Below, in pieces: positions 17,270-24,762 of a stretch of DNA of 64,000 nucleotides (its first letter is position 1; every line of letters begins with the position of its first letter). A program made the position numbers and the translations under genes. Location of the stretch: positions 36,112 through 100,111 of the forward strand of contig JAEXCS010000011.1 of the NCBI GenBank assembly GCA_023402075.1. Reading direction: 5' to 3'. The notes below the pieces were generated by a model. That model searched no databases. It saw only the letters and a program-made list of their open reading frames with translations, and was not told the origin of the DNA. The DNA comes from Bacillota bacterium. Its GTDB lineage: Bacteria > Bacillota > Clostridia > Oscillospirales > Oscillospiraceae.

Positions 17270-17566
17270 ATGGAAAAGGGGTGGAGTGAACGAATCACGG
17301 CACTGGAGGAACGTGTGTCCTCCAACATTCTGAGGATCGGCGCGCTGGAGCAGAGTCAGGAGACGCTGCGGCGGCTGGCCACGGCGGTGGAGGTGCTGGC
17401 GACAAAGCAAGAGACGGCGGCCGGAAGCTTGGCGCGGTTGGGAGAGAAAATGGATGCGCTGGAGCGTCGGCCGGGAAAACGGTGGGATGGACTGGTGGAC
17501 AAAGTCTTTCTGCTTTTGGCGGGGGCGTTTGTCACCTTCCTGCTGACGAGGGGAGGCACTATATGA
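17270..17566 (+). CDS. XhlA-like haemolysin/holin-associated protein
   Basis: 98 residues. A coiled-coil N-terminus (ITALEERVSSNILRIGALEQSQETLRRLATAVEVLATKQE) is followed by a single C-terminal membrane helix (VDKVFLLLAGAFVTFLLT). This is the build of XhlA of PBSX, which cooperates with holin and endolysin. Starts 2 bp after the preceding stop and overlaps the next start. Confidence 0.78.
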   Translation: MEKGWSERITALEERVSSNILRIGALEQSQETLRRLATAVEVLATKQETAAGSLARLGEKMDALERRPGKRWDGLVDKVFLLLAGAFVTFLLTRGGTI

Positions 17567-17829
17567 GGAGAAAATTGACGGCATCAAAAATTATTGCGCT
17601 GGGAATTTTAGGCTTGGACGCAATTTGCACATGCGTGGTGCTGTATTTTTGTTATCTGGCAATTCACAATCAATTTACCGGGACACTGCCGTATCTCACC
17701 ACGCTGATTGGGGCGCTTCAGGCGTCCACAGCGGTGGTGCTGGCGGCGTATTTCGGAAAAAGCAAGGCGGAAAACACCCGGGGCGGCATCATTTATGACG
17801 CGGCGATAGGGATGGACGAGGATATCTGA
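17563..17829 (+). CDS. Small membrane protein of the lysis module
   Basis: 88 residues from the ATG overlapping the XhlA stop. Two hydrophobic segments (IIALGILGLDAICTCVVLYFCYLA and a second around residues 45-65), with a charged C-terminus. Position and topology suggest a holin or holin partner. A longer version starting at 17482 is rejected because it lies inside the XhlA gene. Confidence 0.62.
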   Translation: MRRKLTASKIIALGILGLDAICTCVVLYFCYLAIHNQFTGTLPYLTTLIGALQASTAVVLAAYFGKSKAENTRGGIIYDAAIGMDEDI

Positions 17830-17843
17830 GAGAGGAGAATTCT

Positions 17844-18095
17844 ATGGGGGAATTGATGAGAAAGCTTAGCTCACGAAAGATGTGGGCTGCTGTGGCGGGA
17901 ATCGTGACGGGTCTTGCCATGGTGTTTGGGCTGGATGAAAATGCGATCTCCACTGTGGCGGGAGCAGTGGTGGCAATTGCCTCGGTGACGACGTATATCA
18001 TCACCGAGGGCAAAGTGGACGCCGAGAGTGTTGGCCAGATGGCTGACGCGGCCCGAGATGCCGCAGATGCGCTGAGGAGCGCAGACGGAGCATGA
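17844..18095 (+). CDS. Phage holin (putative)
   Basis: 83 residues, ATG after gagagaggagaattct. It has a short basic start, two closely spaced hydrophobic segments (WAAVAGIVTGLAMVFGL and VAGAVVAIASVTTYII) and a helical, charged tail. This is the usual layout of small class II holins in clostridial prophages, just before the endolysin, whose start overlaps as ATGA. It would open the membrane for lysis and particle release. Confidence 0.72.
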   Translation: MGELMRKLSSRKMWAAVAGIVTGLAMVFGLDENAISTVAGAVVAIASVTTYIITEGKVDAESVGQMADAARDAADALRSADGA

Positions 18096-18787
18096 CGGGG
18101 GCGGAAAAGCTGCTGGCAGTTGCGCGGCAGGAGCTGGGAACGAAGGAAGTGCCCGCCGGAAGCAACCGGGTGAAATACAACACGGTCTACTACGGCAGAG
18201 AAACGCTTGGAGACAGCTATCCGTGGTGCTGTGTATTTCTGTGGTGGTGCTTTCGGGAAGCGGGGCTGAGTGCGCTGTTCTATGGCGGCGGTAAAACCGC
18301 ATCCAGCGGCGCTCTTGCAAATTGGGCCCGGAAAAACGGACGGTTTGCGGAAAAAGGCTTTCTGCCCGGAGATTTGGTGTTTTTCCAATTCAGCGGGTCC
18401 GTGATTGAACACATGGGCGTGGTGGAACGGGTGAACGCTGACGGAAGCCTTGTCACCATAGAGGGAAACACCGGAACACTCAGCGACGCCAACGGCGGAG
18501 AGGTGCAGCGAAGGACAAGGGCTGTACGGTATGTGGTGGGAGCGCTTCGCCCAGAGTATGAGGAGGAAACAATGACCCAAAACGAATTTGACGCGATGAT
18601 GACCGTATGGCTGCAAAAACGAGGAGAGCTGCCTCCCGGGGAGTTTTCGGAACAGGCCCGCGCATGGGCTGAAAAAAACGGGATCGTCCGGGGTGCCGGC
18701 GACGGAACGTATCAGTATAAAAGCTGGTGCACCAGAGAGCAGATGCTGGTGTTTCTTCACCGGTTTTTGGAGACGCTTAAATCATAA
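18092..18787 (+). CDS. Endolysin: CHAP amidase/peptidase with SLH-like C-terminal domain
   Basis: 231 residues. The N-terminal CHAP domain (about 1-150) contains the catalytic cysteine in SYPWCCVFLWWC (C46) and the histidine in VIEHMGVV (H107), with EGNTG around residue 126. After a short linker, residues about 160-228 (FDAMMTVWLQKRGELP..., AWAEKNGIVRGAGDG..., CTREQMLVFLHRFLE) look like one S-layer-homology-type repeat and probably anchor the enzyme to wall polymer. It cleaves peptidoglycan at the end of the particle cycle. Last gene of the operon; a terminator follows after 15 bp. Confidence 0.85.
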   Translation: MTGAEKLLAVARQELGTKEVPAGSNRVKYNTVYYGRETLGDSYPWCCVFLWWCFREAGLSALFYGGGKTASSGALANWARKNGRFAEKGFLPGDLVFFQFSGSVIEHMGVVERVNADGSLVTIEGNTGTLSDANGGEVQRRTRAVRYVVGALRPEYEEETMTQNEFDAMMTVWLQKRGELPPGEFSEQARAWAEKNGIVRGAGDGTYQYKSWCTREQMLVFLHRFLETLKS

Positions 18788-18802
18788 ACGTTTAATAAAA
18801 AT

Positions 18803-18836
18803 GCCCGCCGTCCATATGGACGGCGGGCGCTTTTAT
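18803..18836 (+). terminator. Bidirectional terminator between endolysin and repressor genes
   Basis: An 11-bp perfect stem gcccgccgtcc / ggacggcgggc with an ATAT loop. T-rich runs lie on both sides (taaaaa before, gcttttat after), so it can end the rightward particle operon and the leftward repressor gene that stops at 18844. Confidence 0.88.
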
Positions 18837-18843
18837 AATAGTT

Positions 18844-19134
18844 TCAAACGCATTTTTTTGCATCAAGGAGGTCCTGAATCAACTGGCGAATATGAGCAAT
18901 CTGTGCATCCGTAAGGCCTGAGGCATCAATGACGGCATCGGGCTGCCGACCCAGAAGCACGTCGGTGGAGACGGCAAAAAAATCAGCCAGTCGCTCAAGC
19001 AGCTCCACGGAGGGCTGAATGTTGTTGTTTTCCCAGTTGGAGACGCTCTGCTTGGAAACGCCCAGCCGCTCGGCCAGACGCGCTTGAGTGATTCCGCTTG
19101 CCAGCCGCAGCCGGTGTATTTCGTCGCACAACAT
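18844..19134 (-). CDS. XRE/Cro-CI family transcriptional regulator
   Basis: 96 residues. The N-terminal helix-turn-helix (IHRLRLASGITQARLAERLGVSKQSVSNWENNNIQPSVELLERLADFF) is a standard Cro/CI type. The C-terminal part (about 30 residues) is helical and may dimerise. Ribosome site is ggaggaactt. It sits back-to-back with the particle operon terminator. Its promoter overlaps a palindrome (see 19159-19215), suggesting autoregulation. It is the only candidate repressor near the phage-like cluster, but a purely chromosomal role is also possible. Confidence 0.85.
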   Translation of the reverse strand: MLCDEIHRLRLASGITQARLAERLGVSKQSVSNWENNNIQPSVELLERLADFFAVSTDVLLGRQPDAVIDASGLTDAQIAHIRQLIQDLLDAKKCV

Positions 19135-19158
19135 GGGAAGTTCCTCCTGAATCCAAAA

Positions 19159-19215
19159 TTACAATATCATTGTAAAATTCAACTTGACAAAATGGAAATA
19201 TAAAAGTATTGTAAT
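19159..19215. promoter_or_regulatory. Divergent promoter pair with ATTGTAA operators
   Basis: Palindrome TTACAATATCATTGTAA at 19159-19175, and a further ATTGTAA at 19208-19214. Leftward promoter: TTGTCA (19190-19185), 18-bp spacer, TATTGT (19166-19161), reading into the XRE gene. Rightward promoter: TTGACA (19184-19189), 17-bp spacer, TATTGT (19207-19212), with no rightward gene until 20059. Each -10 contains the operator half-site. This arrangement resembles the switch of a lysogenic phage. Confidence 0.65.
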
Positions 19216-19243
19216 ATTGGATATATGAGAAAATTTTGTTATT

Positions 19244-19885
19244 TTACGTCATTGACGGGCGATTTTGCACGATCTGTGCGTATTGTTCGGAGAGCAAAGG
19301 CCAATTGATGAGTCGCCACCAGGCATCCAGATAGTCGCCCCGGCGATTTTGATATTGCAGATAATACGCATGTTCCCACACGTCGCAGCAAAGCAGGGGT
19401 ACAAGAGGCAGGACAGTGTCCTGATTGGCTACGTTTTGAAGGGTCAGAATTCCGTCTGAATCGGTGCATAGGCAGGTCCAGCCGGAACCGAAGACGGAAA
19501 GTGCGGCACTTTTCAGGGCGATTCTAAGTCCATCGGTGCTGCCAAAGATGAGACGGATTGCGTCCCCCAGCCGTGGCTGGGGAGATGAGGGAGGCAGGGC
19601 GTGGAGCGTGCGGAAATAGATGTCGTGGTTGAATACGCCCCCGGCATTGTTGCGCACACCCTGGCGAATTTGCGGGGGTAAGTCCATCCAGTGCTCGCAC
19701 AACTGAATCAAAGACCAGTCCTGATAAGCAGGATAGGACTCCAGCAGCTTGTTCAGATTGTCCACATAGGCCGCAAAATGCTTGTCGTGGTGGAAACACA
19801 GAAGCTTGGAGTCAAGGTCTGGTTCCAGTGCGTCATAAGGATAGGGCAGCGGGGGAAGGACAAAGGGATATTGCTTTTCTTCCAT
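19244..19885 (-). CDS. sodA: Superoxide dismutase, Fe/Mn family
   Basis: 213 residues from the ATG preceded by ggaaaggatgacgccc. Conserved blocks are YPYDALEPDLD, HHDKHFAAYVDNLNK, NNAGGVFNHDIYF and CCDVWEHAYYLQYQNRRGDYLDAWW. The four metal ligands of the family (first-block His, NHD His, and Asp and His of DVWEH) are present. The usual histidine in GGHxNH is replaced by valine (GGVFNH), a deviation next to the active site. Predicted cytosolic enzyme that dismutates superoxide. Metal preference (Fe or Mn) cannot be decided. The rightward promoter at 19184 would produce antisense RNA to this gene. Confidence 0.86.
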   Translation of the reverse strand: MEEKQYPFVLPPLPYPYDALEPDLDSKLLCFHHDKHFAAYVDNLNKLLESYPAYQDWSLIQLCEHWMDLPPQIRQGVRNNAGGVFNHDIYFRTLHALPPSSPQPRLGDAIRLIFGSTDGLRIALKSAALSVFGSGWTCLCTDSDGILTLQNVANQDTVLPLVPLLCCDVWEHAYYLQYQNRRGDYLDAWWRLINWPLLSEQYAQIVQNRPSMT

Positions 19886-20058
19886 GGGCGTCATCCTTTC
19901 CACATATGTTCATCAGAGAAGTATACGCCACAGAGTCCGGAATTATGCGGGGACCGGCGGGTGAAAAATGGGGTTTCGGCGAAAATTTCGGGACTTCGAC
20001 ACAGGGAATAAGATATTCTGCTAGGCAAGCAACATATCAATTGGGAGAAGATGATTTT

Positions 20059-20217
20059 ATGACGGACGACGAATTGGATTTCTGCATTCTGTGCGGCCCG
20101 CTGGCGGACGCTGTGGAGCTGCTGGATGAAGGAAATACCACGGCGGCCCGGGCGATTATGATGCGGGTTCTCAGGCGCGCGCAGGAGCTGTGCGAACGGG
20201 ATCAGGGCATGGCATGA
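20059..20217 (+). CDS. Hypothetical small acidic protein (52 aa)
   Basis: Short reading frame MTDDELDFCILCGPLADAVE... with a helical C-terminus (TAARAIMMRVLRRAQELCERDQG). A GGGAGA lies about 12 bp upstream, and a terminator follows within 15 bp. The amino-acid pattern is protein-like, and the frame is open further upstream, but without a better start. I do not recognise a family. Confidence 0.45.
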   Translation: MTDDELDFCILCGPLADAVELLDEGNTTAARAIMMRVLRRAQELCERDQGMA

Positions 20218-20231
20218 AATAAAAGTGCGAA

Positions 20232-20277
20232 AAAGGCGTTTCCGGAAAGTTTTACTTTCCGGAAACGCCTTTAATTT
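20232..20277. terminator. Bidirectional terminator, 18-bp stem
   Basis: Perfect inverted repeat aaaggcgtttccggaaag / ctttccggaaacgccttt with a 5-nt loop, followed by TTAATTTTT on the right and AAAAA on the left. It lies between the small rightward gene and leftward ireB and can serve both. Confidence 0.9.
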
Positions 20278-20293
20278 TTCGATACCGAGCGCT

Positions 20294-20539
20294 TTACTGC
20301 CCCAAGTATTTGCGAACTAAAACCTGCAGCAGCTCGTCTCTGTCGATTTTACGGATCAGAGTCCGGGCATTATTGTGGTTGGTGATATAGGTGGGGTCCT
20401 CGGAGAGAATATAACCCACGATCTGATTAATGGGATTATAGCCTTTTTCCTCCAATGCCTGATAGACCGTTGACAGGACATGGCGAATCTCCGCGTCTTT
20501 TTCTATTGCAAGATTGAATTTTCTGGTGAAATCGTCCAC
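20294..20539 (-). CDS. ireB: IreB family regulatory phosphoprotein (UPF0297/YrzL)
   Basis: 81 residues. Nearly full match to the family pattern: an N-terminal region ending in TVYQALEEKGYNPINQIVGYILSEDPTYIT, then NHNNARTLIRKIDRDELLQVLVRKYLG. IreB is a small dimeric protein phosphorylated by the Ser/Thr kinase IreK and linked to cell-wall stress and cephalosporin tolerance in enterococci. In Clostridia it usually precedes ruvX/alaS-type genes; here it stands alone, downstream of a promoter region at 20540-20640. Ribosome site is aaggtggtgtctgcgtgg. Confidence 0.92.
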   Translation of the reverse strand: MDDFTRKFNLAIEKDAEIRHVLSTVYQALEEKGYNPINQIVGYILSEDPTYITNHNNARTLIRKIDRDELLQVLVRKYLGQ

Positions 20540-20640
20540 GCAGACACCACCTTTCCCCTCGTATAGACTTTATTATACTCGACTTTTGCCGGACTGTAAA
20601 GAGCAAAGAAAAACTTTGGCGCAGATTTTGCAGCCCTGTT

Positions 20641-23343
20641 TCAGCGCAGTGCCGCGTCCAGCTCACTCTTTAAAAGAGCCAGAATTCCGGTTACCTCCGC
20701 GTCCGCTTCGGCGGCGGTGAGACTGCGGTCGTCCGCCCGGAAAGCCAGATTGAAGGCCACGCTCTTTTTGCCCGGGGCGATTCCCGTGCCGGCGTACACA
20801 TCGAACAGGGACACCTCTTTCAACAGGCCCTGAGAGCCTTTGCGGATACACGCCTCCAGCGCGCCCACCGTGACGGATTTGCCGCATACCACAGCAATGT
20901 CCCGTGCCACGGCGGGGAAGCGGGGCAGAGCCTTGTATACGGGTTGGGCTCCCATGGCGGCATAAAGCGCGTCAAACCGCAGCTCGGCGGCGTACAGCGC
21001 GCAGTCCACGCCGTAGTTTACCGCAACATCCGGGTGAATCTGGCCCAGAACGCCAAGGGGTTCCCCGTTCAGCAGGACTTTGGCGCAGCGGCCGGGATGG
21101 TAGGAGGGGTTGCCGGTTTCCGCCTCAAATACCGCGCCGTCAATGCGCAGACCTTCCAGCAAGGTTTCCACAGCCCCCTTCACGGAGAAAAAGTCAACCT
21201 CCGGCCCGAAGGCGCCAAGGGACAAAATCTTCGGCTCTTCCGCCACGCCATTTGCGTCGGGGCCGGTTTTCTTGGGGAAATAGGTTCTTCCCAGCTCGTA
21301 GAGATACGCGGATTTGTTGCGGAAGTTGTAGTTCCGGGTCAGGATTTCCAGCATGGAGGGCAGCGTGGTGGTGCGCATGATGGAGGTGTCCTCCCCCAGA
21401 GGATTCAGAATTTTCAGGGAATTGCGCAGGGAAGAATCGGCGGGAAGGTTGATTTTGTCGTAATAGGAGGGGCTGATGAAGGAGTAGGTGATAATCTCGT
21501 CAAAGCCCAAAGACCGGCATAGGGCACCCACGCTCCGTTCTGCCAGCTGGATGGGAGTATAGCCGCCGCCGTGGGCAGACGCGCCGCCGGAAAGGGTGAC
21601 GGGAATGTTGTTATACCCATGGAAGCGAGCAACTTCCTCGGCGAGATCCGCCATACCCTCCACGTCGCTGCGCCAGGAGGGAACGGTGACTTTGTCGCCG
21701 TCCAGTTCAAAGTCCAGCGTTTCCAAAATGGTGCGCATCTCGCTTTCGGCAACGTTTGTGCCAAGCAGCGCGTTAATCCGCTGGGGTTCAAGCTTCAAAA
21801 CCGTGGGGGCGGAATCCTTGGCGATCACGTCCATCACGCCGTCCACCACTTCGCCAGCGCCCAGCAGCTCCACCAGTTCGCAGGCACGCTGCACCGCCTT
21901 CATGGTGTTCATGGCGTCCAGACCCTTTTCATAGCGGGCGGAGGCCTCGGAGCGCATATTCAGCGCCACGGCGGTGCGCCGGACGGACGCGCCGTTGAAG
22001 TTTGCGGACTCGAACAAAACCTGCGCGGTGTCGCCCACGATTTCGCTGTTGGCACCGCCCATCACGCCGGCCACGCACACGGGCTTTTTCTCGTCGCAGA
22101 TGCACAGCATGCTGGGCGTCAGCTTGCGGACGGTTCCGTCCAGCGTCTCAATCGTCTCTCCCTCCCGGGCGGTGCGGACAATGATTCTTCCACCCTCTAC
22201 GCAGGAGAAGTCGAATGCGTGCATGGGCTGGCCATATTCCAGCATGACATAGTTGGTGATGTCCACGATGTTGTTGATGGGCCGCACGCCGGAATTGCGC
22301 AGCCGCTCCCGCATCCATGCGGGGGACGGCTTGATTTTTACGTTTTTCACCATCCGGGCAGTGTACCGGGGACACAGGTCGCCATCCTCAATATCGATGT
22401 CCGCCAGCTCTGCGATGCTGCCGCCGCAGCCCCGGATTTCCGGAGTGTGAAGCTTCAGGGGCTTGCGGAAGGTGGCGGCGGCTTCCCGTGCAAGGCCGAT
22501 AATGCTCAGGCAGTCGGGCCGGTTGGGGGTGATCTCAAACTCCACCACATGGTCGTCGCAGCCGATGAGGGTTGCCACATCGTCGCCGGGCTGCACGTTC
22601 TCCTCCCGCAGAATCCAGATGCCGTCGGTGATGCAGTGGGGGAATTCGGATTGCTGGGCGTGGAGGTCGTCGGGCGTGCAGATTTTTTCCGCCTTAGCAT
22701 CGTAGGCTGCCATGTCTCCCTCATGGAGGTTCTGGCAGTCGGTATCCAGCATGGCGGTGCTGCCGCCAAGATCCAAAACGGTATGATACAGCCCGTCCGG
22801 CTGTGTCGCGCATTCCAAAACCTTCGCAGCCGATACCGACCCGAACAGCTTGTGCCCCGGCTGAATATCCGCCGGGATGGAGGGCTCCTCGCCCTTCAGC
22901 GGGGTGTAGTCCCCCAAAATCGCCGCTGGTTTAATTGCAGCATTGGGATAATCGTGCTCGGCGGTGAGGTTCAGCTCCTTCAAAGAGCATAGCATTCCCT
23001 GAGACGCGATGCCCCGAAGCTTGCCGCTTTCAATTTTCACACCGCCGGGAAGCAGCGCCCCGTCCTTTGCCACGGGGACAAGATCGCCCACATGGATGTT
23101 CCACGCGCCGGTGACAATCTGGACGGGTTCAGCGCCCGTGTCCACCTGCAGCACCCACATGTGGTCGGAGTCCGGGTGGCGCTTCATCTCCGTAATTTTG
23201 CCCACGACCACGTTTTTGATTCCCGCACCAAGGTTGGTGGTAACCTCCTGCTTGGAGCCGGAGAGGGTCATCGCCTCGGCGAATTCCCGGTCGGAGGCAT
23301 CCACCTCCACAAATTCATTCAACCATTTTCTGGACAGTAACAT
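20641..23343 (-). CDS. pheT: Phenylalanine-tRNA ligase beta subunit, with internal insertion
   Basis: 900 residues, about 100 longer than usual. Domains in order: N-terminal tRNA-binding OB fold (about 40-120, VVVGKITEMKRHPDSDHMWVLQVD), B3/B4 editing region (EFEITPNRPDCLSIIGLAREAAA, then VDITNYVMLEYGQPMHAFD), B5 domain (LLGTNVAESEMRTILETLDFELDG), the catalytic-like core and the C-terminal anticodon-binding FDX-ACB domain (PRFPAVARDIAVV). The extra length lies between about residues 128 and 236, inside the OB/B1 region. Partner of PheS in the alpha2-beta2 enzyme that charges tRNA-Phe. Co-transcribed with pheS, 18 bp apart, under T-box control. Confidence 0.93.
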   Translation of the reverse strand: MLLSRKWLNEFVEVDASDREFAEAMTLSGSKQEVTTNLGAGIKNVVVGKITEMKRHPDSDHMWVLQVDTGAEPVQIVTGAWNIHVGDLVPVAKDGALLPGGVKIESGKLRGIASQGMLCSLKELNLTAEHDYPNAAIKPAAILGDYTPLKGEEPSIPADIQPGHKLFGSVSAAKVLECATQPDGLYHTVLDLGGSTAMLDTDCQNLHEGDMAAYDAKAEKICTPDDLHAQQSEFPHCITDGIWILREENVQPGDDVATLIGCDDHVVEFEITPNRPDCLSIIGLAREAAATFRKPLKLHTPEIRGCGGSIAELADIDIEDGDLCPRYTARMVKNVKIKPSPAWMRERLRNSGVRPINNIVDITNYVMLEYGQPMHAFDFSCVEGGRIIVRTAREGETIETLDGTVRKLTPSMLCICDEKKPVCVAGVMGGANSEIVGDTAQVLFESANFNGASVRRTAVALNMRSEASARYEKGLDAMNTMKAVQRACELVELLGAGEVVDGVMDVIAKDSAPTVLKLEPQRINALLGTNVAESEMRTILETLDFELDGDKVTVPSWRSDVEGMADLAEEVARFHGYNNIPVTLSGGASAHGGGYTPIQLAERSVGALCRSLGFDEIITYSFISPSYYDKINLPADSSLRNSLKILNPLGEDTSIMRTTTLPSMLEILTRNYNFRNKSAYLYELGRTYFPKKTGPDANGVAEEPKILSLGAFGPEVDFFSVKGAVETLLEGLRIDGAVFEAETGNPSYHPGRCAKVLLNGEPLGVLGQIHPDVAVNYGVDCALYAAELRFDALYAAMGAQPVYKALPRFPAVARDIAVVCGKSVTVGALEACIRKGSQGLLKEVSLFDVYAGTGIAPGKKSVAFNLAFRADDRSLTAAEADAEVTGILALLKSELDAALR

Positions 23344-23361
23344 CGTATCCCTCTCCCCCTA

Positions 23362-24387
23362 TCAGAATTGTTCCAGGAACCGCACGTCGTTTTCAAAAAT
23401 CAGGCGCATGTCGCTGATTTTGTACTGGCCGAGGGCCAGCCGCTCCAGTCCCATGCCGAAGGCAAAGCCGGAGTAGACCTCCGGGTCAATGCCGCAGTTT
23501 TTAAGCACCTTGGGATGAACCATCCCCGCGCCCAGCACCTCAATCCAGCCCTCGCTCTTGCAGGTGGGGCAGCCTACGCCGCCGCACTTGTGGCACTGAA
23601 TGTCCATTTCGCAGCTCGGCTCCGTGAAGGGAAAGTGGTGGGGGCGGAAGCGGGTGACGGTGTGCTCGCCGTAAATTCTGCGGATGACGGCGTTCAGTGT
23701 CCCCTTCAAATCGCCCATGGTCACGCCCTTGTCCACCACGATGCCTTCAATCTGATGGAACATGGGGGAGTGGGTGGCGTCTACCTCGTCCTTGCGGTAT
23801 ACCCGTCCGGGGGACAGCACCCGGATGGGCAGCTCTCGGGATTCCATGGCGCGAATCTGCATATTGGAGGTTTGGGTCCGCAGCAAAACATTGGAATCCT
23901 CCGTAAGGTAAAACGTGTCGGACCATTCCCGGGCGGGGTGGTCGGCGGGGGTGTTCAGCTTGGTGAAGTTATAGTCTGCCAGCTCCACCTCCGGCCCGTC
24001 CAGAATTTCAAAGCCCAGCGCAATGAAAATGTCCTTGATTTCGTCCAGTACGCTGTACATGGGGTGCTTGTGGCCGATGCGCAGCTTTTTGCCGGGAATC
24101 GTCACGTCCACGGCCTCGTTTTCAAGCCGCGCTTCCATCGCCTTGCGTTCAAGAAGGGTGGACTGGGCCTCAATGGCGGATTCCAGTCCGGAGCGGACTT
24201 CGTTGGCAAGCTGGCCCATCACAGGGCGCAGCTCGGCAGACAGACCGCCCATCTGCTTCAGCAGGGCCGTCAGCTCGCCCTTTTTGCCCAGATACTTCAC
24301 CCGCAGCGCTTCTAAGTCCGCGGCGGCCTGCGTCCCGGTTACGGCTTCCAGCGCGGCTTTGCGGATGGTTTCCAGTTGTTCCTTCAT
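23362..24387 (-). CDS. pheS: Phenylalanine-tRNA ligase alpha subunit
   Basis: 341 residues, normal length. The N-terminal coiled coil (1-90) is followed by the class II catalytic domain: HKHPMYSVLDEIKDIFIALGFEILDGPEVE, FHQIEGIVVDKGVTMGDLKGTL (motif 2 region) and FAFGMGLERLALGQYKI (motif 3). Additional marks are a CxxC...CPTCK pair (CHKCGGVGCPTC). Start ATG is preceded by aaaggagcatgaagt. It is the first gene of pheST and is preceded by a T-box leader. Confidence 0.95.
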   Translation of the reverse strand: MKEQLETIRKAALEAVTGTQAAADLEALRVKYLGKKGELTALLKQMGGLSAELRPVMGQLANEVRSGLESAIEAQSTLLERKAMEARLENEAVDVTIPGKKLRIGHKHPMYSVLDEIKDIFIALGFEILDGPEVELADYNFTKLNTPADHPAREWSDTFYLTEDSNVLLRTQTSNMQIRAMESRELPIRVLSPGRVYRKDEVDATHSPMFHQIEGIVVDKGVTMGDLKGTLNAVIRRIYGEHTVTRFRPHHFPFTEPSCEMDIQCHKCGGVGCPTCKSEGWIEVLGAGMVHPKVLKNCGIDPEVYSGFAFGMGLERLALGQYKISDMRLIFENDVRFLEQF

Positions 24388-24442
24388 ACTTCATGCTCCT
24401 TTACCGTATATTAAAAATCACGTATTTCAGAGGGCGGACGGC

Positions 24443-24690
24443 ATAAAAAAACGCCCCTCGTCCCCAAATTGGGACGAAAGGCTCAGCTCCCGCGGTACCA
24501 CCCAAATTCGCGCGGAGTGCCGCGCGCGCTTGAACCCCTGTAACGGTGGGTCTCCGGCCATGTCTCCATGGCGGCTCCCGGGCGAACCAAACGACGCGCC
24601 GCGGGCCGGCTTGCAGCCGGTGACCAGCCCTCTCTTGGCGGCGGAGAATCATTATTTTCCCGTTCAACGCTGTTTTCAACTACCACTTAT
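24443..24690 (-). promoter_or_regulatory. T-box leader (tRNA-Phe-sensing) of pheST
   Basis: On the minus strand the invariant T-box GGGTGGTACCGCGG lies at 24501-24488. It is followed by a terminator stem (cgtccc / gggacg, then aggggcg and seven T, ending near 24443). Upstream are several G+C-rich stems of the Stem I region. A TTC triplet at 24586-24584 could be the Phe specifier codon, but I could not fold the whole Stem I with certainty. Uncharged tRNA-Phe would stabilise the antiterminator and switch on pheS-pheT. Confidence 0.88.
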
Positions 24691-24762
24691 AGCACGAAAC
24701 CCAAGGAAATGCAAGAGGAAAATCCCCCGCTCGGCGTATTTTGCACCAAACGGGGGAGTTTA

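Larger units (their letters stand above)
4453..18787 (+). mobile_element. Compact phage-derived contractile particle cluster (PBSX/GTA-like), no integrase
   Basis: About 14.3 kb with 23 co-directional genes, many joined by ATGA stop-start overlaps. The order is packaging (terS, terL), head (portal, protease, decoration, capsid), connectors, contractile tail (sheath, tube, chaperone), baseplate (LysM, hub, spike, gp25, J, I) and lysis (XhlA-like, holins, endolysin). There is no integrase, excisionase, replication gene, tail fibre or obvious attachment repeat, and the base composition resembles the flanking chromosome. This is the content of a tail-to-head structural module alone. Most likely a domesticated prophage or gene-transfer-agent-like element. 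A decayed prophage is the alternative, but every reading frame is open. Confidence 0.8.

Noticed and set aside
21571..22992. Long rightward open frame (473 codons) opposite pheT
   Set aside because: Antisense shadow of the conserved pheT gene; the G+C-rich third positions of pheT keep the opposite frame open.
24401..24687. Short leftward frames in the pheST leader as leader peptides
   Set aside because: The region is explained by the T-box structure and terminator; the frames cross the terminator stem and lack ribosome sites.
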